A stretch of DNA of 64,000 nucleotides from Belnapia arida (lineage in GTDB: Bacteria; Pseudomonadota; Alphaproteobacteria; Acetobacterales; Acetobacteraceae): assembly GCF_016773205.1 (NCBI RefSeq), contig NZ_JAETWB010000001.1:1339490-1403489 (forward strand). The letters run 5' to 3'. A program made the translations under genes and the position numbers. The stretch's first letter is position 1, and each line of letters starts with the position of its first letter. Below the pieces are notes generated by a model, which worked only from the letters and a program-made list of their open reading frames with translations, ran no database searches and was not told where the DNA came from. This document shows positions 34,329 through 43,764 of this stretch, piece by piece.

Positions 34329-34390
34329 CGCGTTCACTCCTTGTGACGGGTGCCGATAGAAACCCGGACTCTGTGACGAAAGCGGGGCAT

Positions 34391-34429
34391 GGCCGGTGAA
34401 GTCCCTGCAAGGCCTGGGCTTCACCGGCC
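34391..34429 (-). terminator. Hairpin terminator after ilvD
   Basis: An 11-base-pair perfect stem (34391-34401 with 34419-34429) and a 17-base loop, 11 bases downstream of the ilvD stop on the minus strand. No T run is visible. Confidence 0.55.
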
Positions 34430-34439
34430 GGATCACGCG

Positions 34440-36158
34440 CTATTGGTCGGCGTAGCAATGCGTCTCGGCCGCGCCACCCGGATGGGTGACGGCGCCGAGA
34501 TGGGCCGGGCCTACGAGCTGGGCGTATTTCCAGAGGGCACCGGCATTGTAGTCGGTCGGGCGGGGCTTCCACTCGGCACGGCGGCGGGCAAGCTCCGCTT
34601 CCTCGACCAGCATGTCGATTGTTCCCTTCTCGGCGTCGATGACGATGCGGTCTCCATTGCGCAGCAGGGCGATGGGACCGCCGACCGCCGCCTCCGGCCC
34701 GACATGGCCGATGCAGAAGCCGCGCGTGGCGCCGCTGAAGCGGCCATCGGTGATGAGAGCCACGCCCTCGCCCATGCCCTGGCCGTAGATGGCGGCAGTG
34801 GTGGAGAGCATCTCGCGCATGCCTGGCCCGCCCTTCGGCCCCTCGTAGCGGATGACGATGACGTCGCCCGGCTTGTAGGCGCGCTGCTCGACGGCCTGGA
34901 AGGCCTCCTCCTCGCTGTCGAAGCAGAGGGCGCTGCCCTCGAAGCGGAGGGTCTTCATCCCGGCGACCTTCACGATGGCGCCGTCGGGCGCGAGGTTGCC
35001 CTTGAGGCCAACAACGCCGCCTGTGGGCGAGAGCGCCTGGCTCACCGGGTAGATGACGTCCTGATCCGTCGGGAAGGTAACGCTCTCGTGGTTCTCGGCC
35101 AGCGTCCTGCCGGTGACGGTCATGCAGTCGCCGTGCAACAGCCCGGCATCCAGCAGCGCCTTGATGATAACGGGGATGCCGCCGACCTTGTGGACGTCGT
35201 AGGCGACGTATTTCCCGCCCGGCTTGAGGTCGGCGATGTAGGGCGTGCGGCGCATGATGGCGACGACGTCGTCCATCGTGAAGCGCAGGCCGGCCTCATG
35301 CGCGATGGCGGGCAGGTGCAGGCCGGCATTGGTGCTGCCGCCGGTCGCGCCGACGATGACGGCGGCATTCTCCAGCGACTTCAGCGTGACGATGTCGCGG
35401 GGGCGGAGATTGCGGCGCACCAGCTCCATCACCGCGCGGCCCGACTCCGCGGCCCAGCGGTCGCGCTCCTCGAAGGGGGCGGGCGTGCCGGCGGAGCCGG
35501 GCAGCGCGAGGCCGATCGCCTCGGAGACCGTCGCCATGGTGTTGGCGGTGAACTGGCCGCCGCAGGCGCCGGCGGAGGGGCAAGCGACGCATTCCAGCTC
35601 GTGCAGGTCCTCGTCCGAGAGGTTGCCGGCGGCGTGCTGGCCGACCGCCTCGAAGACATCGACGACCGTCACGTCGCGGCCCTTGTAGGTCCCCGGCAGG
35701 ATCGAGCCGCCATACATGAAGACGGAGGGGATGTTCAGGCGGAGCATCGCCATCATCATCCCGGGCAGCGACTTGTCGCAGCCGGCGAGGCCCACCAGCG
35801 CGTCGTAGCAATGGCCGCGCACCGTCAGCTCCACCGTGTCCGCGATGGCGTCGCGCGAGGCGAGCGAGGACTTCATCCCTTGGTGACCCATGGCGATGCC
35901 GTCGGTGACGGTGATGGTGGTGAACTCCCGCGGCGTGCCACCGCCGGCCTTCACCCCCGTCTTGACGCTCTGCGCCTGGCGGTGGAGGTCGATGTTGCAG
36001 GGCGCCGCCTCGTTCCAGCAGGTGGCGACGCCGACGAAGGGCTGGGCGATCTCGGCCTCGGTGAGGCCCATGGCGTAGTAGTAGCTGCGGTGCGGGGCGC
36101 GCTCGGGGCCGACCGTGGTGTGGCGGCTGGGGAGCTTCGACTTGTCCCATTCGGTCAT
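34440..36158 (-). CDS. ilvD: Dihydroxy-acid dehydratase
   Basis: A 572-residue Fe-S dehydratase of branched-chain amino acid synthesis. Cluster cysteines appear in [20 protein letters not shown] and [15 protein letters not shown]. The C-terminal catalytic Ser lies in [17 protein letters not shown]. It converts 2,3-dihydroxy-3-methylvalerate and -isovalerate to the keto acids. The length is slightly above the usual 560 residues. A GGAGG site precedes the start. Confidence 0.95.
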   Translation of the reverse strand: MTEWDKSKLPSRHTTVGPERAPHRSYYYAMGLTEAEIAQPFVGVATCWNEAAPCNIDLHRQAQSVKTGVKAGGGTPREFTTITVTDGIAMGHQGMKSSLASRDAIADTVELTVRGHCYDALVGLAGCDKSLPGMMMAMLRLNIPSVFMYGGSILPGTYKGRDVTVVDVFEAVGQHAAGNLSDEDLHELECVACPSAGACGGQFTANTMATVSEAIGLALPGSAGTPAPFEERDRWAAESGRAVMELVRRNLRPRDIVTLKSLENAAVIVGATGGSTNAGLHLPAIAHEAGLRFTMDDVVAIMRRTPYIADLKPGGKYVAYDVHKVGGIPVIIKALLDAGLLHGDCMTVTGRTLAENHESVTFPTDQDVIYPVSQALSPTGGVVGLKGNLAPDGAIVKVAGMKTLRFEGSALCFDSEEEAFQAVEQRAYKPGDVIVIRYEGPKGGPGMREMLSTTAAIYGQGMGEGVALITDGRFSGATRGFCIGHVGPEAAVGGPIALLRNGDRIVIDAEKGTIDMLVEEAELARRRAEWKPRPTDYNAGALWKYAQLVGPAHLGAVTHPGGAAETHCYADQ

Positions 36159-36219
36159 GGCGTGTCCTCCGGTTTGACCCGAGAGGGTCGCAAAGTCTCC
36201 GGATAAGGCAAGCGGAGAT

Positions 36220-36246
36220 GGCAGGTGCCGCTGTGCGGCGCCTGCC
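36220..36246 (-). terminator. Hairpin terminator after the DUF2243 gene
   Basis: A 12-base-pair stem with one wobble pair and a 3-base loop, starting 6 bases after the stop of the minus-strand DUF2243 gene. It lies in the gap upstream of ilvD. Confidence 0.55.
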
Positions 36247-36252
36247 GCCCCG

Positions 36253-37020
36253 TCAGATCCGCGACCAGCCGAGGCAATTCGCTACCGGCAAGCCGGTGCC
36301 GACCAGCATGGCGCCGCGGCGGTAGAGCGTCCAGGCGCTGCCGGCCTCGCCGAGATCAACCGCGACCAGTTCGCCCGAGGCATCGGCCCAGACGATGCGG
36401 CCCTCCGCAGCCGAGACGGCTGCGACGGCCCCTTCGAGGCCCATCCCCGGCCGGAACAGGACCAGGGCTGTGGTGGCATCCGTGGGCGGCAGCGCCGCCA
36501 CCGGCGCCGCACCGATGACGGCCAGCGCCAGCATCGCCGCTACCCGCAACCCGCCACGGCCAGGCGGCCCCGCGTCGCCGCGCCGCAGCAGCCACGCCCC
36601 GGCCAGCAGCGGCGGCAGGCCGATGACAGCGAGCCAGCCGATATCCCAGGCCAGCGGGTTCGGCACGTCCACCCGGATGCGGTGGATGCCGACGATCCAG
36701 TGGAAGCCGACCACATCGACCAGCTGCCAGATGCCGAAGCCGAGCAGCGCCCAGCCGAGCAGCCGCAACCCACGCAACTCGCCGAGCCCCGACCGGGCCC
36801 GCCAGAGCAGGCCCAGGCCGAGCAGCGCGATGGCGTAGACGGCAACGTGGAACAGCCCGTCCCAAAGGATCTGTACACGGATGTCGCGCAACGCCTCGCC
36901 GCCGACGAGGCTGAGGAAGTGATGCCATTGCAGCACTTGGTGCAGCAGGATGCCGTCGAAGAAGCCGCCGAGGGCGAAGCCAAGGACGCCGAGAGCGAGT
37001 GGCAGGCGTTGAGCCGGCAT
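36253..37020 (-). CDS. DUF2243 family membrane protein
   Basis: A 255-residue protein. The N-terminal 150 residues carry four transmembrane helices with the conserved LHQVLQWHH and DGLFHV histidine motifs of DUF2243, which might bind metal. The C-terminal third (VALPPTDATTALVLF onward) is a soluble domain not usual in DUF2243 proteins and looks like a short periplasmic extension. The start MPAQRLPL at 37020 is preferred over one 36 bases upstream. Function is unknown. Confidence 0.75.
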   Translation of the reverse strand: MPAQRLPLALGVLGFALGGFFDGILLHQVLQWHHFLSLVGGEALRDIRVQILWDGLFHVAVYAIALLGLGLLWRARSGLGELRGLRLLGWALLGFGIWQLVDVVGFHWIVGIHRIRVDVPNPLAWDIGWLAVIGLPPLLAGAWLLRRGDAGPPGRGGLRVAAMLALAVIGAAPVAALPPTDATTALVLFRPGMGLEGAVAAVSAAEGRIVWADASGELVAVDLGEAGSAWTLYRRGAMLVGTGLPVANCLGWSRI

Positions 37021-37094
37021 GCAGTGTCTCCCCTGATAGGGGAGCGAACGCCGCAACGCCGCCTGCGATCACGGCATCCCGGCGGAATGACTGC

Positions 37095-37652
37095 TCAGGC
37101 GGCCCGCCGCAGGGCGGCCGAGCGCGCAGCGTGATCGACGCGCCGCCAGTTTGCCGGCTCATGCCTCCCTGTCCCCGGCGAGGCCCGCCCCGTGATCAGC
37201 CGGTCGGCGACCGCGCCAGCGGCAAAGGCATAGACGGCCTTGTGCAGCAGATCGACCACCTGCTCGTCGCGCGGCCAGGTCCAGGGCGGCGCGCCGATGC
37301 CGGTGGCGTTCTCCAGGCTCTGGTCGTTCAGCAGGCGCAGGTTCAGGAAGAGGAAGGAGCCAAAGGGCCCGCCGACGCCGCCCCGTGCCATCACCGCGCG
37401 GACCAGGCCGAGCAGGATGCCCTGCCCCCAATGCATGGCCCAGTTGAGGCCCTGCCGCTCGCGGTCGGGGCGCGCTGGACGGCCGAGCAGGCGTTGCAGC
37501 GTATGCGCGGGCACGAAGGAGTTCGGGCGGCCGGTCACCGCCTGCTCCAGCTTCTCCCCGAGCGTCATGGCGGCGACGCCGGCCACCCCCGCCAGCAGCC
37601 CGGCGGCAAGCAGTGGCATCGCACCTCCGCGATCGCGGTTCATCCTTGCCAT
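37095..37652 (-). CDS. Hypothetical membrane protein
   Basis: A 185-residue protein with a hydrophobic N-terminal helix (LLAAGLLAGVAGVAAMTLG) followed by EKLEQAVTGRPNSFVPAHTLQRLLG. Further hydrophobic stretches around residues 72-86 and 139-150 may span the membrane. I do not recognise the family with confidence. The start could also be the inner ATG of MPLLAAG. It is in the same direction as the DUF2243 gene. Confidence 0.65.
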   Translation of the reverse strand: MARMNRDRGGAMPLLAAGLLAGVAGVAAMTLGEKLEQAVTGRPNSFVPAHTLQRLLGRPARPDRERQGLNWAMHWGQGILLGLVRAVMARGGVGGPFGSFLFLNLRLLNDQSLENATGIGAPPWTWPRDEQVVDLLHKAVYAFAAGAVADRLITGRASPGTGRHEPANWRRVDHAARSAALRRAA

Positions 37653-37809
37653 TCGAGTGGTTCCTTTCCCGGACGGGCGGAATGCCCCTCCGCCGCCTCA
37701 ACGCCTGCGGGGCGGCCTTGGCTCACCGCCGCGGCGGCCGATGCCGGCAAGGGATACGAAACGGTGCGGCGCGGCCTGCTCGCAACCGCTGCAGGCCGTA
37801 AAGCCGGGC

Positions 37810-37848
37810 AGCCTGATCTCGAAGACCGAGGGACTTCGAGATCAGGCT
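37810..37848 (-). terminator. Hairpin terminator after valS
   Basis: A perfect 15-base-pair stem (37810-37824 with 37834-37848) around a 9-base loop, placed 2 bases after the valS stop on the minus strand. It is the strongest hairpin in this part of the window and probably ends the PIMT-tolC-popZ-valS transcript. Confidence 0.75.
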
Positions 37849-37849
37849 T

Positions 37850-40534
37850 CTAGTCGGCGATGCGGGCCATCGCCGCGTCAAGGCGCGCCATCTCGGCTTG
37901 AAAGTTGGCAAGGCGCTCGCGGTTCTCCGTGACGACCCCCTCCTTAGCGCGGGCGACGAAATCGGCATTGGCGAGCTTCGCCTCCACCTTCCTCGCCTCG
38001 GCCTCGGCCTTGGCGCGGTCCTTGGCGAGGCGGGCGCGTTCGCCGGCGAAGTCGATGACGCCGGCCAGCGGCAGAATCAGCGTCGCCTCGCCGAGCACGG
38101 CCTGGGCGACGCCCTTCGGCGCCTCGCCCGCGAGCGGCACGATCTCGGTGACGCGGCCGAGGCGGCGGACGGCCTCGATCCAGCGGTCGGCGCGCGCGAG
38201 ATTCTCCGGCGCGGTGTCCTTCACCAGCAGCGGCGTGGTGACAGAGGGGGCGATGTTCACCTCGGCGCGGACGGCGCGGAGTTCGCTGATGAGGCGGACG
38301 ATCCAGTCCAGCTCCTCACGGGCGGAGGCGGCCTCGGCGACGGGGACGGGCTCGGGCCAGGGGGCGCGGATCAGGCTGCATTCCGGGCCGTAGCCGAAGC
38401 GGTCCCACAGCTCTTCCGTGACGAAGGGCATCGCCGGGTGGAGCAGGCGGAGAATCAGGCCCAACACGTATTGCGCGGCACCCTTCACCTCTTCCTTCTC
38501 GGCACCGTCAGGGCCGTTGAAGACGGGTTTGGCAAATTCGAGGAACCAGTCGCAGAAGCTGCCCCAGACGAAGCGGTAGGAGGCGGCGGCGTAGTCGTCG
38601 AAGCGGTAGGCTTCGAGTGCAGCGGTCGCCTCGGCGACGGCGGTGTTGGCAGCGTCGAGAACCCAGCGGGCGAGCGGCGTGCGGGCGGCCGTCGGATCCC
38701 AGCTGGGCTGAGGCGCGATACCGTTCATCTCGCAGAAGCGGGCGGCGTTCCACAGCTTGGTGGCGAAGCTGCGGTAGTCCTCGACGCGCTTGCGACCGAG
38801 CTTCACGTCGCGGCCGGGGCCGGTCAGCGCGCAGATGGTGAAGCGGAGCGCGTCGGCGCCATAGGCGTCGATCAGCTCCAGGGGGTCCATGACGTTCCCC
38901 TTCGACTTCGACATCTTCTGGCCCTTCTCGTCGCGGACGAGGCCGTGGATGTAGACGTGGCGGAAGGGGACATCGCCCATGAAATGGATGCCCATCATCA
39001 TCATCCTGGCTACCCAGAAGAAGATGATGTCGAAGCCGGTGACCAGCACGTCGCCCGGGTAGTAGCGGGCGAGTTCCGGCGTCTTGTCGGGCCAGCCGAG
39101 CGTCGAGAAGGGCCAGAGCGCGCTGCTGAACCAGGTGTCGAGCACGTCCGGGTCGCGCTCCAACGCGACGTCCTTGCCGAACTGGGCGCGGGCGGCGGCC
39201 TTCGCCTCCTCCTCGGTGCGTTCGACGAAGACGGTGCCGTCCGGGGCGTACCAGGCGGGGATCTGGTGGCCCCACCAGAGCTGGCGGGAGACGCACCAAG
39301 GCTGGATGTCGCGCATCCAGGCGAAGAAGGTGTTCTCCCACTGCTTCGGGACGAATTGGGTGCGGCCGGTCTCGACCGCCTCGATGGCGGGCTTCGCCAG
39401 GGTCGCCGCATCGGCATACCACTGGATGGTCAGGCGCGGTTCCAGGGGCACGCCGCCGCGGTCGCCATGCGGGACCTGATGGGTGTGGGGCTCGGTCTGG
39501 ACAAGGAGGCCAAGCTCATCGAGGCGGGTGACGATCGCCTTGCGGGCGGCGAAGCGGTCCATGCCCTGGAGGCTGTCGAGGAAGGCCGTGTCGGCCTCGG
39601 CGCCGAGGTCGGGGCGGAGCTCGACGAGGTCGATCCGCGCCTCGGCATCGAGGACGGAGGGCATCGGCAGGTCGTGGCGGCGGCCGACCTCGAAATCGTT
39701 GAAGTCGTGCGCGGGGGTGATCTTCACCGCACCGGTACCCTTCTCCGGGTCCGAATACTCGTCGGCGACGATGGGGATGTGGCGGCCCGTCAGCGGCAGG
39801 ATGACCCGCTTGCCGACGAGGGCCGTGAAGCGGGCATCCTCCGGATGGACGGCGACGGCGGTGTCACCGAGCATGGTCTCCGGGCGCGTGGTCGCCACCA
39901 CGATCTCGCCGCCGCCCTCGACGGGGTAGCGGATGTGCCAGAGGCTGCCCTTGACCTCGCGGCTTTCGACCTCAAGGTCGGAGATCGCCGTCTGCAGCTT
40001 CGGGTCCCAGTTCACCAAGCGGCGGTCGCGGTAGATCAGCCCCTGGCGGTGCAGGGTGACGAAGACCTCGCGGACGGCCTTGGACAGGCCCTCGTCCATG
40101 GTGAAGCGCTCGCGCGGCCAGTCGAGGCTGGCCCCGAGGCGGCGGAGCTGCTTGGTGATGGTGCCGCCCGACTCAGCCTTCCATTGCCAGACGCGGTCGA
40201 GGAAGGCGGCGCGGCCCATGCTGCGCCGGTCCTGCTTGCCCTCGCTCGCCAGAAGCCGCTCGACCACCATCTGCGTGGCGATGCCGGCATGGTCGGTGCC
40301 GGGCTGCCAGAGCGCGTCCCTCCCCTGCATCCGCCGCCAGCGGACCAGCATGTCCTGGATGGTGAAGGTGAGCGCATGACCCATGTGCAGGCTGCCGGTG
40401 ACGTTCGGCGGAGGGATCATGATGGTGAAGGGCGTGGCGGCCGAGGCAGGGTCGCAGGCGAAGGCGCCCGAGCTCTCCCAGCCTTCATAGAGGCGGGTTT
40501 CGAAGCTGCCCGGGGTGAGGGTCTTGTCCAGCAT
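37850..40534 (-). CDS. valS: Valyl-tRNA synthetase
   Basis: An 894-residue class I synthetase. HIGH appears as HMGH in PPPNVTGSLHMGHALTF, and KMSKS as KMSKSKGNVMDP. The editing domain contains TTRPETMLGDTAVAVHP, and a C-terminal coiled coil ends the protein. The start is the ATG of MLDKTLTPG at 40534. It lies 49 bases downstream of popZ on the same strand, a common alphaproteobacterial pairing. Confidence 0.96.
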   Translation of the reverse strand: MLDKTLTPGSFETRLYEGWESSGAFACDPASAATPFTIMIPPPNVTGSLHMGHALTFTIQDMLVRWRRMQGRDALWQPGTDHAGIATQMVVERLLASEGKQDRRSMGRAAFLDRVWQWKAESGGTITKQLRRLGASLDWPRERFTMDEGLSKAVREVFVTLHRQGLIYRDRRLVNWDPKLQTAISDLEVESREVKGSLWHIRYPVEGGGEIVVATTRPETMLGDTAVAVHPEDARFTALVGKRVILPLTGRHIPIVADEYSDPEKGTGAVKITPAHDFNDFEVGRRHDLPMPSVLDAEARIDLVELRPDLGAEADTAFLDSLQGMDRFAARKAIVTRLDELGLLVQTEPHTHQVPHGDRGGVPLEPRLTIQWYADAATLAKPAIEAVETGRTQFVPKQWENTFFAWMRDIQPWCVSRQLWWGHQIPAWYAPDGTVFVERTEEEAKAAARAQFGKDVALERDPDVLDTWFSSALWPFSTLGWPDKTPELARYYPGDVLVTGFDIIFFWVARMMMMGIHFMGDVPFRHVYIHGLVRDEKGQKMSKSKGNVMDPLELIDAYGADALRFTICALTGPGRDVKLGRKRVEDYRSFATKLWNAARFCEMNGIAPQPSWDPTAARTPLARWVLDAANTAVAEATAALEAYRFDDYAAASYRFVWGSFCDWFLEFAKPVFNGPDGAEKEEVKGAAQYVLGLILRLLHPAMPFVTEELWDRFGYGPECSLIRAPWPEPVPVAEAASAREELDWIVRLISELRAVRAEVNIAPSVTTPLLVKDTAPENLARADRWIEAVRRLGRVTEIVPLAGEAPKGVAQAVLGEATLILPLAGVIDFAGERARLAKDRAKAEAEARKVEAKLANADFVARAKEGVVTENRERLANFQAEMARLDAAMARIAD

Positions 40535-40583
40535 GGGCGCATCCGTCCCCTGCCGGACGGGCGCCGTCAAGGGGCGTCGCGGT

Positions 40584-41159
40584 TCAGCCCAGGGCGCGGC
40601 CGACGACGCGCTCGATCTCGGCGCGGACCAGGCGCTCGACCAGGGCGGGAAGGTGCTGGTCGAGCCAGTCCTTCAGCAGGGGGCGGAGCTCCTCCCGCAC
40701 CACATCCTCGATGCTCGGACCGCCGCGGGTGACCGCGGCGCCGCGATCCTGGGAGACGGCGCGGATCAGGGTGCCGATGGCTGCAGTGGCGGCGGCGGCC
40801 ACGGCCGGGGCGATCAGCGTCTCGGCCGGCGGATGCTCGGGCGGAGGCTCCGGCTCGGACGGGGGCTGGCCAGCGGCGAGCATGGGGGGCGGCGCTGGTT
40901 CCGGCTCGGACACTCGAGCGTCGGGGAGCGGCTCGGCCGGAAGGGGCGGCGCAGGGGGAGGTGCCGCCGGCGCCGCTGTCGGCTCCTGCACCAGCATCTC
41001 CTCGGTCAGTGTGAGGGGCTCCGCCGGCTCCGGCGCGTCCGGGCCCGCGGCCTTGCCGGGTTCGTCCTCGTTGAGGATGCGGCGGATGGAGGCGAGGATG
41101 TCCTCCATGCTCGGATCGGCGGGGGACCCACCCGGCGGGGCCGGCCGCTCCTCGGCCAT
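40584..41159 (-). CDS. popZ: Polar organizing protein PopZ (DUF2497)
   Basis: A 191-residue protein with the PopZ layout: an N-terminal partner-binding helix (SMEDILASIRRILNEDE, residues about 17-33), a long Pro/Glu/Ala-rich disordered middle, and C-terminal oligomerisation helices (SIEDVVREELRPLLKDWLDQ to the end). PopZ forms polar matrices that anchor the centromere in Caulobacter and relatives. Its ATG overlaps the tolC stop by one base. Confidence 0.88.
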   Translation of the reverse strand: MAEERPAPPGGSPADPSMEDILASIRRILNEDEPGKAAGPDAPEPAEPLTLTEEMLVQEPTAAPAAPPPAPPLPAEPLPDARVSEPEPAPPPMLAAGQPPSEPEPPPEHPPAETLIAPAVAAAATAAIGTLIRAVSQDRGAAVTRGGPSIEDVVREELRPLLKDWLDQHLPALVERLVRAEIERVVGRALG

Positions 41160-42595
41160 CAGCGGCGCTCCGCCACGCCCGAATAGTCGCCGAAGCCGAT
41201 CCAGCGGTTGCGCACCTCATTGTAATAGGCGCGCATGTCATAGGTATCGACCGCGAGACCGAGATCGCTCGCGGTCAGCCGTCCGATGGTCGCCGCCAGC
41301 GCATAGGATTGCTGGACAACGGTCGAGAGGGCCTGGACCAGGCTGGTGCGGGCATTCAGCAACTCCTGCTCGGCATTCAGCACGTCCAGGGTGGTGCGGC
41401 TGCCGACGATCGCCTCGCGCTGGACGCCGTCGAGGGCGATCTCGGCGGCGCGGATCTGGGCGCGGACGCTCTCGACCTGGGCCCGCGAGCTCTGCAGCTG
41501 CTCCCAGGCCTGGGTCGCCTGCTGGACGACGGTGCGGCGCTGGTCGTCGACCGTCTGGCGGGCCTGCTGGGCGCTCTGCCGGGCCTGGCGGATGGCGGAG
41601 TATTCGGCGCCGCCCTGGTAGAGCGGCACGGTCAGGTTGGCCGTTACCTGGGCGAAGGTCTGGCGGGTGTGATTGGTGAGGTTGTTGTCGTTCCGCCCGG
41701 CCTGGGTGCTGACACTGAGCGTTGGCGCCAGGGCGGAGGTCTGGATGTTGACGTTGTCCCGCGCCCCGACCTCGTCGAAGAGGGCGGCGACGACATTCGG
41801 GTTGTTGGCTGCCGCGGCCTGGGCCACTTCCTGGCTGGTGCGGAGCGGCACGCGGAGCGGCTGGGGCGCGATCAACGCGCCGGGCGGGAGGCCGACCAGG
41901 CGCTGGAAGGTGGCACGGGAGATCTGCAGGTTGCCCTCGGCCTGGGCGCGCTGGGAGCGAGCGCCGGCAAGGCGCGACTCGGCCTGGGCGACGTCTGTGC
42001 GGGTGATCTCGCCGACGCGGAAGCGCTCGTTGGTGGCGCGCAGCTGCTCGGTCAGCACCTGCTCGTTGTTGATGTTGAGGCGCAGCAGCTCCTGGTCACG
42101 GATGACGCCGACATAGGCCGTCACCGTGTCCTGCATCACCTGCTGCTCGGTCGCCAGCAGGCGGGCGCGCTGGGCGAGCACCTGGCTCTCCGCCCGCCGG
42201 GTGGTGGCGACCGTGCGGCCGCCGCGGAAGATCGGCTGGGTGACGGTGACCGTGTTGGTGGCAACCGTCCGGTCGTTGTGGCTGCTGACGCCAACCTGAC
42301 GGGCGCCGCCCGTGTTCGGGTCAAACGCCTGGGTCAGGCTGCGGACACGGCCATCGGCATAGCCGAAGCTGTTGGTGATGGAGACGGTTGGGCGCCAGCC
42401 GGCCAACGCCTGGGGCACGTTCTCGTCGACTGCGCGAAGCTGGGCGCGGGCGGCCAGCAGTGCAGGGTTGTTGGCATAGGCCTGGGCCAGCGCATCCGCC
42501 AGGGTCTGCGCCCCGGCCTGCGGCGCCAGCGCGACAAGCCCGGCCGGGGCGAGCAGCGCGGCGGTCAGCACCGGAAAGGGACGGGTCCAGTTCAT
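41159..42595 (-). CDS. tolC: TolC family outer membrane efflux protein
   Basis: A 478-residue outer membrane protein with a signal peptide ending LAPQAGAQT. Two TolC repeats are visible, each with an amphipathic beta part (SITNSFGYADGR; LSVSTQAGRNDN) and long helices (LLATEQQVMQDTVTAYVGV; ARQSAQQARQTVDDQRRTV). It forms the exit duct for type I secretion and efflux. It could serve the RTX proteins encoded further right, but that is speculation. An AGGATCAGG site precedes ATG 42595. Confidence 0.92.
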   Translation of the reverse strand: MNWTRPFPVLTAALLAPAGLVALAPQAGAQTLADALAQAYANNPALLAARAQLRAVDENVPQALAGWRPTVSITNSFGYADGRVRSLTQAFDPNTGGARQVGVSSHNDRTVATNTVTVTQPIFRGGRTVATTRRAESQVLAQRARLLATEQQVMQDTVTAYVGVIRDQELLRLNINNEQVLTEQLRATNERFRVGEITRTDVAQAESRLAGARSQRAQAEGNLQISRATFQRLVGLPPGALIAPQPLRVPLRTSQEVAQAAAANNPNVVAALFDEVGARDNVNIQTSALAPTLSVSTQAGRNDNNLTNHTRQTFAQVTANLTVPLYQGGAEYSAIRQARQSAQQARQTVDDQRRTVVQQATQAWEQLQSSRAQVESVRAQIRAAEIALDGVQREAIVGSRTTLDVLNAEQELLNARTSLVQALSTVVQQSYALAATIGRLTASDLGLAVDTYDMRAYYNEVRNRWIGFGDYSGVAERR

Positions 42596-42670
42596 CGTAA
42601 CCTGATCCTTGCGGAGCAATATTAAGAACGTCCTACAGCACCAGCGCCTTCGTTGCGAGGATGCTGAACT

Positions 42671-43327
42671 TCAAAAGACGAAGCCGGGGCGGTGGGCAAA
42701 GGCCGGCAGGGCAGCCGTCGCGCAGTCGAAGGCGGTGACGGTGGTGAGGCTGCCGCCGAGCTTGCGCCCAAGCACGGCCTTGCCCTGGCGGCGCCCGATG
42801 CCGATGACCGCGACCAGACGGCCACCTTCGGCCAGTTGCTCGGCGAAGGCCGGTGGAATCTCCGGGATCTCCCCCTCGATCATGACGATGTCATAGGGCG
42901 CGGCGGCGGCGAAGCCCTGGGCCGGGTCGGCCGCCTCCAGCCGCACCGTGCCGGCGGGCAGGCAGGCCGGCAGGGCGGCGCGGGCGATCTCGAGCAGCGG
43001 CGCATCGGCCTCGAGGGCGGTGACGCGGGCGCCCATGCGGGCCAGCACGGCGGCACCGTAGCCGGTGCCAGCGCCGGCGATCAGGGCGCGGTCGCCGGGA
43101 CGCACCGCGGCGAGCTGGACCAGGCGGGCGAGCACCATCGGCTCGATCATCGCGCGGCCACCGGGGAGCGGGATGTCCTCGTCGGTGTAGGCCCGCGGGA
43201 TGGCGGCAGGGGGGAGGAAGCGCTCGCGCGGTAGGTCGCGCATCGCCTCCAGCAGGCGGGGATCGGTCACCTTGTTGGGGCGAAGCTGTCCGTCCACCAT
43301 GCGCTTGCGCGCATCCGCGTAGTCCAT
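42671..43327 (-). CDS. Protein-L-isoaspartate O-methyltransferase family protein
   Basis: A 218-residue PIMT-like protein. SAM motif I is ALIAGAGTGYGAAVLARMG, and the N-terminal RKRMVDGQLRPNKVTDPRLLEAM is typical of the short alphaproteobacterial relatives found upstream of tolC. Usual PIMT reads GSGxGYxTA; here GAGTGYGAA. It either repairs isoaspartate or has diverged. The start at 43327 was chosen since upstream residues are arginine-rich noise. It heads the tolC-popZ-valS string. Confidence 0.85.
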   Translation of the reverse strand: MDYADARKRMVDGQLRPNKVTDPRLLEAMRDLPRERFLPPAAIPRAYTDEDIPLPGGRAMIEPMVLARLVQLAAVRPGDRALIAGAGTGYGAAVLARMGARVTALEADAPLLEIARAALPACLPAGTVRLEAADPAQGFAAAAPYDIVMIEGEIPEIPPAFAEQLAEGGRLVAVIGIGRRQGKAVLGRKLGGSLTTVTAFDCATAALPAFAHRPGFVF

Positions 43328-43498
43328 GAGGCGCAATCTCCAGCCGCCAGCAAGGCTCGCCCGACCGGGGACGGCCCTTCCGTTCGAGGGGTTATAGGGG
43401 GCGCCTCCCCCCGTCGCCAAGCGGCCGTGTTGCGGCGCACGCTTGACCTGCCGGCGCTGTGGCGCCAAAGAGGCGCGACGCACGGGGGTTGCCTCGGC

Positions 43499-43572
43499 GG
43501 TCCGGTGGCCGAGTGGTCAGGCACAGGTCTGCAAAACCTGCTACGGCGGTTCAATTCCGCCCCGGACCTCCA
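43499..43572 (+). tRNA. tRNA-Cys (anticodon GCA)
   Basis: A full cloverleaf can be drawn: acceptor stem GGTCCGG/CCGGACC, anticodon arm CAGGT-CTGCAAA-ACCTG with GCA, T arm GGCGG-TTCAATT-CCGCC, discriminator T and an encoded CCA at 43570-43572. Confidence 0.95.
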
Positions 43573-43637
43573 ACGTGGCTCTCATGGGGGCTTTCATGAT
43601 CGGCGGTGCCCTGCTATAGGCGCCGCCCACTGGCTGA

Positions 43638-43712
43638 TCCGGCGTGGCGCAGCGGTAGCGCAGCGGACTGTTAATCCGTTGGTCGTTGGTTCGAATCCAA
43701 CCGCCGGAGCCA
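43638..43712 (+). tRNA. tRNA-Asn (anticodon GTT), island insertion site
   Basis: Cloverleaf: acceptor TCCGGCG/CGCCGGA, anticodon arm GCGGA-CTGTTAA-TCCGT with GTT, T arm GTTGG-TTCGAAT-CCAAC, discriminator G and encoded CCA at 43710-43712. The integrase gene begins 53 bases after it, so its 3' end is the likely attachment site of the island. Confidence 0.95.
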
Positions 43713-43764
43713 TTCTGTTGATTTCGCGTGATCTTTTCGGTCCTCGCCGACCAGCGAGGCATCC

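Noticed and set aside
37898..40732. A 944-codon open frame on the plus strand
   Set aside because: It is antisense to valS, whose motifs are complete. High GC produces long antisense frames; the product has no motif and is Gly/Asp/Val-rich noise.
41159..42595. tolC as part of a dedicated type I secretion system for the RTX proteins
   Set aside because: It is in the conserved core string with popZ and valS, 10-16 kb from the RTX genes, and no ABC exporter or membrane fusion gene is near.
43499..43712. Possible second att copy inside the window
   Set aside because: I scanned the island for the tRNA-Asn 3' end (TTCGAATCCAACCGCC) and saw no second copy by eye; a computed search would be decisive.
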